A DNA stretch of 64,000 bases from Hydrangea macrophylla (taxonomy: Eukaryota > Streptophyta > Magnoliopsida > Cornales > Hydrangeaceae): the NCBI GenBank assembly GCA_033977485.1, contig CM066994.1, positions 86,770,371 through 86,834,370 of the forward strand, written 5' to 3'. The notes below the pieces were generated by a model. The model worked only from the letters and a program-made list of their open reading frames with translations, made no database searches and was not told where the DNA came from. Each line of letters begins with the position of its first letter. Positions within the stretch are counted from its first letter, which is position 1. Both the position numbers and the translations under genes were made by a program. Shown piece by piece: positions 58,715 to 64,000 of this stretch.

Positions 58715-59030
58715 TTGGCAAACGATGTTTGCCCCTAGTTGACAGGGATAAATGAAAGCTTGGGCAAACGCAGTTTGCCCCTAGTGTGGTAGTGATATCT
58801 TGAGGTTCTGGGCAAACTTTGAAAGTTTGCCCCTAGTTTGCAAGGTTCAGGGACCGAGAACCAGGGAAGCTCGCCTACTTATCCCCAAGTGGGAATCAGG
58901 TCCAAAGTAGTTCGGCTAAGTCTTGAAAGAAGGTATTTGAGATGTGGCTGAGTGTTTCAGGAGCAGTGACCGAACCGAGTAGGTTGCCTACGTATCCCCA
59001 AGTGGGAATCAGGTCAAGCGTAGTTCCTCG
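58715..59030. repeat. Short diverged repeats in element C
   Basis: Three copies of a 'ggcaaacgcagtttgcccct' theme between 58715 and 58850, each an imperfect palindrome, then two copies of 'gcctacgtatccccaagtgg' (58873, with one mismatch, and 58986). A third diverged copy of the latter sits at 55576 at the other end of the array region. Confidence 0.75.
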
Positions 59031-59362
59031 AAGGCTAGAGGTTTTAAAAGAGCAAGGATTTCAAGAATTGGGGGCTTTTCAAGCCATGTCATCAGACAGA
59101 TTTTTTTGAAGTAGGTCACTTTTGGTAGCGTTGAAAGAAACTAAACTACCTCTCCCTTTTTTTTTTTTTTTTTTTTTTTTTCTTTTCTTCTTTCTTTTTC
59201 TTTGACGGTTGATTCTTTTCACCTTTTCACTAGCCAGTCAATTTTACATCACTCATCATACAGCAGGATTAGCCCTTCAAATCTTTTAGGCTTACTCAAA
59301 GAATTTACAAATCAAAGTTTTGGGACAATTTATGTTCCCGATTTCTTAATCTTCTTCATTCT

Positions 59363-59394
<32 letters not shown>

Positions 59395-60235
59395 CTTCTC
59401 TTCTTTCTTTTCTTTCCTCTCTAAAGTCTTGATTGGCTAGGATCAAGTTCTTGAAAACAACGCGCAAAATTTTCTTTTCTTCTATGCTCTAACTTTTGCC
59501 TAGGCGCCCTTTCGGGTTTTCATCCTAGCGAGCTTCTTTTTTTTTTTTTGCTCTAACTTTTGTCTAGGTGCCCTTTCGGGTTTTCATCCCAGCGAGCTTA
59601 TTTTTTCTTTTTGAGAGAAGTAGTTTATTTGAAATGTTTGGCTACCATCAAGGACAAAGAGTACATGGCTTGCAGTTTAGACAGGTTTGAATGACCCATT
59701 TTTCTGGGCTCAAGATTTTTGAAGTGGGGAGAAAAGGGAGTTAAGCTAGTCCCGAGTTACTATCAAGCATATCTTTTCAAGATTTGAGCAAAAGCATCTC
59801 AAGATTCTTAAAGTAAAACTAATCAATTCTTAGCTTTCTTTGGCATTAGCGCAAAATCAACTTTGATCCTTTCAGGATTCTTTTCAATGCAAAAATTGAT
59901 CAACAGAGTATTTTTCCACAATAGTCAGAGAAATTACACTTTCAGCTTAGTGATTCATTCATTCATGACTAGGCGCATTAAATCAAGCAAATCAAGTTTT
60001 CATTTCATTACTAGAAATAGAAGGATTACAGTACTCGACATAAACTCAAACACAACTTGACGATGGACAGACTCGACAACAAGACTCAAAACAATAGACT
60101 CGACTGAACTCAACTCGATCTCAAGTGGAGTGTCACAGTGACTTGCTTTTTCCTTTTTTAAACATCCATTTGGTTTCAACAAACAGCTATTCCAAACATC
60201 ATCACCCAATCCTCAAACCTTCTAAAGTGCCTTTT
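59031..60235. repeat. Poly(T) tracts and a 64-bp tandem duplication
   Basis: Poly(T) at about 59158-59181 and 59365-59394 (poly(A) on the element's sense strand). A 64-bp unit beginning 'gctctaacttttgcctaggc' is tandemly duplicated at 59486 and 59550. No gene. Confidence 0.8.
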
Positions 60236-61339
60236 CTAATGTCTTTGCTGAATCTGGCTCTGCCTTTCAATCACCCTCTGGATCTCTAGGAAATACTCAA
60301 TTGATAATTGGATGGAGGCGGGAATTCGTGGAAAAGGTGCCGCAATCCGCTCATGCCATGCAGTAGTGAAAGCAGTAATCAATGAAGACCGCAGAATTGA
60401 ATCTCTTATAACCCCGATGGCATCCTCAGAAGTGTCCTGTCTACAGCCATACTGCCTGGCTACTCTGTATGGGATGGAAAAAGTGGTAGCATGTAAACCA
60501 AGAAGCCATATCCCGCTCCTTCCTGGAAATCTAACAGTAACTGAACAATAATCCCAACGGGCGCAGACCCAACGGATGTCCTCAGTGGTGAGACCGCTTA
60601 GCCAAACAAACCAAACCTCAGAGTTGCTGAAAAATCTTCGTACCTTCCTCTGATCTAAAGAAGGGATCCTGCAAAGACCGCGAGGATACACTAATAAACT
60701 GAGTCGCTCAAGAAGCCAAGTTTGTAGCACTAAAGGGGCACCAGAAAGCAGTACTGTCCCATCAGTATGTGCCTGATCTAAACCCATTAGAGTTTCTGCT
60801 AAGACCAAAATCATAGGGTTTTGTCGGGAACGGAGTCCACAAGCAACTGGTATGAGGGCATGAGATGAGGAAGAAAACAGGAAGTACGAAATCATAGCCA
60901 ATGTCAAGGCACCCCATCCAGATACAGAATGATCAAAATGTCCTCCCATGGTAGTACAATAGCGAGCAAATAATCGGGGAAAATCAACCTCCTAATCAGA
61001 AATCATGGACCGAGCAACAGAAGGAGAACAACCAAGAAGTGATGATAGGTTCTTTACATATCCAGCCTGAATAGTGGGAAGGATCAGATCGGAGTAAGGG
61101 CTGAAATCGAGAATGGCACTGAATTCTTCAAATAGTGGTGAGATCTCTTGATGTCCAAATCGAAATACATGGAATTCTGGATCCCAACATCGAATGGCGG
61201 CACGCATAATATCTTCTTCAAATTTCACATTCCTCAGCTGAAAGAGAGTACTAAGGCCAAAATATCTGAAATGTAGATGATCAATACTGGTGACCTCATC
61301 CATCCATGAAAACAAAGCCTGAGGATCAAGAGGAGCCAT
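60236..61339 (-). pseudogene. Plant-mobile-domain/DUF7745-like ORF of element C, one in-frame stop
   Basis: A 367-codon frame with ATG at 61339 and a single TAG at 60992-60994 separating a 115-residue N-part from a downstream part of about 250 residues. The N-part has HLHFRYFGLSTLFQLRNV, then CWDPEFHVFRFGHQEISP and FEEFSAILDF, the W-x-P...H-x-F...E...F pattern typical of plant mobile domain and DUF7745 proteins. The C-part has WLLERLSLLVYP and LHATTFSIPYRVARQYG, also family-like. Such domains occur in host proteins of the MAIN/MAIL1 group and are often carried by plant transposable elements; their biochemical role is not settled. It lies about 1.4 kb downstream of the primer site in sense orientation. 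It could be a recent null, a readthrough gene, or two ORFs. Family identification is from memory of the pattern. Confidence 0.7.
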
Positions 61340-62719
61340 CTTGTTCGCAATGTTACTTCTTTCTGCTCAAATTCAGGGAGGTCAACCTTCTACTCTGATT
61401 TATTAAGGCTTTTCAAAATAATCAGGTATCTTATAAAAAAGTGGATGAAAATCAAAAATAGAAAATCAAAGATGGAAAATCTTTTTCATTTTTCAAAAAC
61501 ATTTTTCTTGAAGAAACCTTTTCAAGTTTCAAAATTCTGAGGAAAACAAATCTTTTCTTTTTGAGAGTATATTAGGGGCGTCGCACTCGTGAGTCGTATA
61601 TGCAATGCTCGTGTAGTGCATGCAATGCAGATGAAATGCAATCTAATCTAAATGCAATGCACCTTAATCTAGCTTAGACCTAGCACATCAGCATATAAGC
61701 ACATAAGATTCCTTGAGTATGCTAATCACCCTACTAATCCAATCATTATCCAAGGATTTTGAGTTTTGAAATTCTTGATGGTTCATGTTTTCAAAATTGA
61801 AATTTTTCATGAAAATCTTTGAAAGAGATGGGGAGATTTGTAATTTTCAAAAGAATTTTTGAACCATCAATGCTTGTGGTGAGAAATCATGATTCTTAAA
61901 AATTGAGGTGGGAATTTTGAAATTCTAAGATCTGAGAGGAAGATTTTGAAATTGAATCATCATGATTTCTTGAAGACCAAAGTAAAAATTTTTTTTTTTG
62001 AAATTCTCTAAAATCTAGGAGAATTTGAAATTGAATCATCAAAGTAGGAATTTTGGATTTCTCTAAAAATCTAGGAGAATTTGAAAGTGAATTTCAAAGC
62101 GAGTTTTCAAAAGGGATATTCCTGGAATTTTCAAAAGACTTGGGGTTTTTCAAAGAAGTGCTTATAGTTTCAAAAATTTTCAAAATTGTCCTCAAATAAT
62201 GATTGGATGTTCGGATAAAGACCATACTATCCTAGAGGAATCCACCATACAAGGTTTGATGATGCCTTCGCATACACGTCCTCATCATCCACATAATCCC
62301 TTACGGGCAAGCGCAAGTAATTCATCACATTGTCCTAATCAAAGATGATAATCAAGATCCTAATTGAAGGGTTCTATAGAAACTATATGCAAAGGCCGGG
62401 TTTTAGTCTCATAAAGGGTCCATTAGCAAGCTCAGCGGTGTGGTTGACCGCCTCCCCGAGGGCGTGCCGTTCACACATAGGCTCTATATACCGCACGCGG
62501 TACAAGGCTAACGGTGACTACATGCTACCAAAACTCTTGACAAATAGAGGAAAGAGGACCCTCTATCTTCAAGGCAATGATCTCAAGCAGTCGCGGTGAA
62601 AGAACAATGCAAGTGCAAATGCAGGCAGAAACAACATGATTATTGAATTAATAACAAGGATATTCATTGGTTCAAGTCAAACCCTCGAAGAACAAGAAAC
62701 CATCGGTTTCATGTTCAAA
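61340..62719. other. Leader region of element C
   Basis: Between primer site and the ORF (minus sense). Contains several 'aattctctaaaatctagg'-type repeats at about 61920-62080 and a GC-richer patch at 62395-62520. The 84-codon plus-strand ORF at 62345 has no recognisable domain. Confidence 0.5.
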
Positions 62720-62737
62720 TCCCCAGCAGAGTCGCCA
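62720..62737 (-). other. Primer binding site of element C
   Basis: On the minus strand TGGCGACTCTGCTGGGGA lies three bases from the LTR end. Its complement reads like a tRNA 3' end terminating in CCA, preceded by a T-loop-like GTTCAAATC. It differs from the tRNA-Met site used by the other elements here; I do not assign the tRNA. Confidence 0.75.
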
Positions 62738-62740
62738 GAT

Positions 62741-64000
62741 TGTGGACCACTGCGAATGAGGAGCGGGTCCTGACGCTCTCCCTCGATAGTGTCCCGGGAC
62801 GGATCCCAAGGAGCACACTTCAGGGAAAACTAGGACTTCCTCACGCGATCCTAGAGACAAAGAGTCGCCACCTAATTTTTATCGGGAATTAGGAAACCCA
62901 AGTTTGACTCGCCCAAAATTGAATAAGGTTACTCGCCCTTCATTACCAGAAACAAGGTTCGGGGGTCTTGGTACGAGAGGGGAAGGAGCCCAAGCAGGAC
63001 TAAAGCACCCCCTCCTCGCCCTACCGAATGGTAGGCCTTGATTCAAATATCCTTGTTATTAATTCATAATAGATGTTGTTTCCTCAAACATACTAGATAG
63101 GTATATACATGGCAAAAAGAAACATCTAATGAAAATCATTTCAAGAGACTAAATCAAGTAGAAAGTGGATGCTCATGTAATACAAGGGAGAAGTATACTC
63201 ACAGTGGCTAGTCCCGCCCGGGACCGATGCAAATAAAGTAAACATGTCATGATATGCAAAGGGAACGAGAAGACTTACATTGGTTGACTCAAGCGGAGTC
63301 GCGAAAGCAAAAAGAATGTAAACGTGCAATGCAATCATGCAACAATCCTAGATAAGATGTCTCTAACAAATAATCATATAAACGGAGACTTATCCTAAAG
63401 GAAATGTGTCGTTGAAATCAAAGTTGTAAACCTAGAAAAATTCTAAGAGAAAGGATAGAGATAGTACACGATACATGGGCACTAAGCCACATGTAGACGA
63501 GGCAAACCACAAATCGAAGTCCGGGTCCGAGGCACTTAATTCTCTGCACTAATACACCAAAGAATACCCAAGCATTGCAAAAATACAAGCAAACAAATGA
63601 TATGCATGATAAACAAAGAAAACATGTCATCAATCAAATTTCCAGATTCAGCAACCTCTAATGAATCCTATCAAAAGTGGTCGTAAACATGAGCTGGATA
63701 AAAACCCTTTTACAGAAAGTTAGATACATGTCTTAGGGAACTTCTCCAAAAAGTGGGACCTCAATATCAATTTTATTGTTTGAGAAATAAATGTTTTGGG
63801 AACAGTGGATCAGGACTGTCCACTGTTCTTGTAAAAATCATAATTAAATCTACAAAAATCATATGAAGCTCTATTTGGTGTCAAAAGAAAGCTATTTCAT
63901 TGTAGTATATGATAAAAATAAACCCATGGACATTCTGTAATCACAAGGTTTCTGAAAAAGTGTTTTAAACAGACTCTGTTATTCTGGAAATTTGGTATCA
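62741..64000 (-). repeat. 5' LTR of element C, truncated by the window end
   Basis: 1260 bases matching 51796-53055 with one difference. The remaining ~2.3 kb of the LTR, and the right target duplication, lie outside the window. Confidence 0.92.

Larger units (their letters stand above)
51796..64000 (-). mobile_element. Large non-autonomous LTR element C, partial
   Basis: Read on the minus strand: 5' LTR from beyond 64000 to 62741, primer site 62720-62737, interior to 55339, then 3' LTR 55338-51796. The LTR starts TGTAGACACCCAATTTTG and ends TGGTCCACA. The 7.4-kb interior has no gag, protease, reverse transcriptase or integrase that I can see. It carries one plant-mobile-domain-like ORF and 3'-terminal minisatellites. 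Long LTRs, this LTR start and this primer motif are familiar from plant gypsy elements of the Tat/Ogre type and their large non-autonomous relatives; that assignment is tentative. Confidence 0.85.

Overview
This window is plant nuclear DNA, most likely from a eudicot. It is AT-rich, full of (GA)n, (GT)n and poly(T) runs, and built mainly of LTR retrotransposons, small terminal-inverted-repeat elements (MITEs), one tRNA-derived SINE and minisatellites. The evidence for a plant is the tRNA-Met-type primer sites (TGGTATCAGAGC), Ty3/gypsy chromovirus polyproteins of the Tekay/Del kind, a TNT1-94-like Ty1/copia element and a plant-mobile-domain-like ORF. I found no convincing host gene: every long ORF I can interpret belongs to a mobile element. 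The species cannot be named from this sequence.

Layout. 1-9078: gene-poor DNA with a 35-bp minisatellite (243-592), GA/GT microsatellites, a probable 3.15-kb PIF/Harbinger-like non-autonomous element (2883-6037, TAA target duplication), a probable small MITE (2391-2710), two MITEs of the Mutator-like (9-bp duplication) type (6322-6756, 7997-8290), a foldback element (8338-8770) and a hAT-like end (7851-7932). 9084-13185: a solo LTR with perfect AAAAT duplication, from the same family as the inner gypsy element further right; a truncated hAT transposon carrying a 476-codon ORF sits inside it. 13190-16663: degenerate ~187-bp repeats, simple repeats, a 150-bp MITE and a 213-bp hAT MITE with a perfect 8-bp duplication.

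16664-49935 is one nested structure, readable from its target duplications. A small foldback MITE was hit by a Ty1/copia element (minus strand, duplication CCCAC), which now exists as a tandem of two bodies sharing a middle LTR (LTR-body-LTR-body-LTR). Copy A of the copia was then hit by a Ty3/gypsy chromovirus (element A, plus strand, 20337-41505, duplication GCAAG). Element A was in turn hit, inside its reverse transcriptase, by a second, younger chromovirus (element B, 26352-36046, duplication AGAAG). Element B has near-identical LTRs and an unbroken 1502-codon gag-pol. Element A has a broken gag, two stops in pol, and an unusual 204-codon, lysine-free ORF between primer site and gag.

49936-64000: a SINE (minus strand), a short copia-type LTR with primer site, and then a third large LTR element (element C, minus strand, 51796 to beyond the window end). 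Its LTRs are at least 3.5 kb and differ at only one position over the 1260 bases that can be compared. Its 7.4-kb interior has no recognisable gag or pol. It carries a plant-mobile-domain/DUF7745-like ORF split by one in-frame stop, and near the 3' end three adjacent minisatellites, one with a 32-bp period. It looks like a very recently moved non-autonomous element.

The genes do not form a pathway. They supply retrotransposition functions: capsid, protease, reverse transcriptase/RNase H, and integrase with a chromodomain. Element B is the only copy that looks coding-competent.
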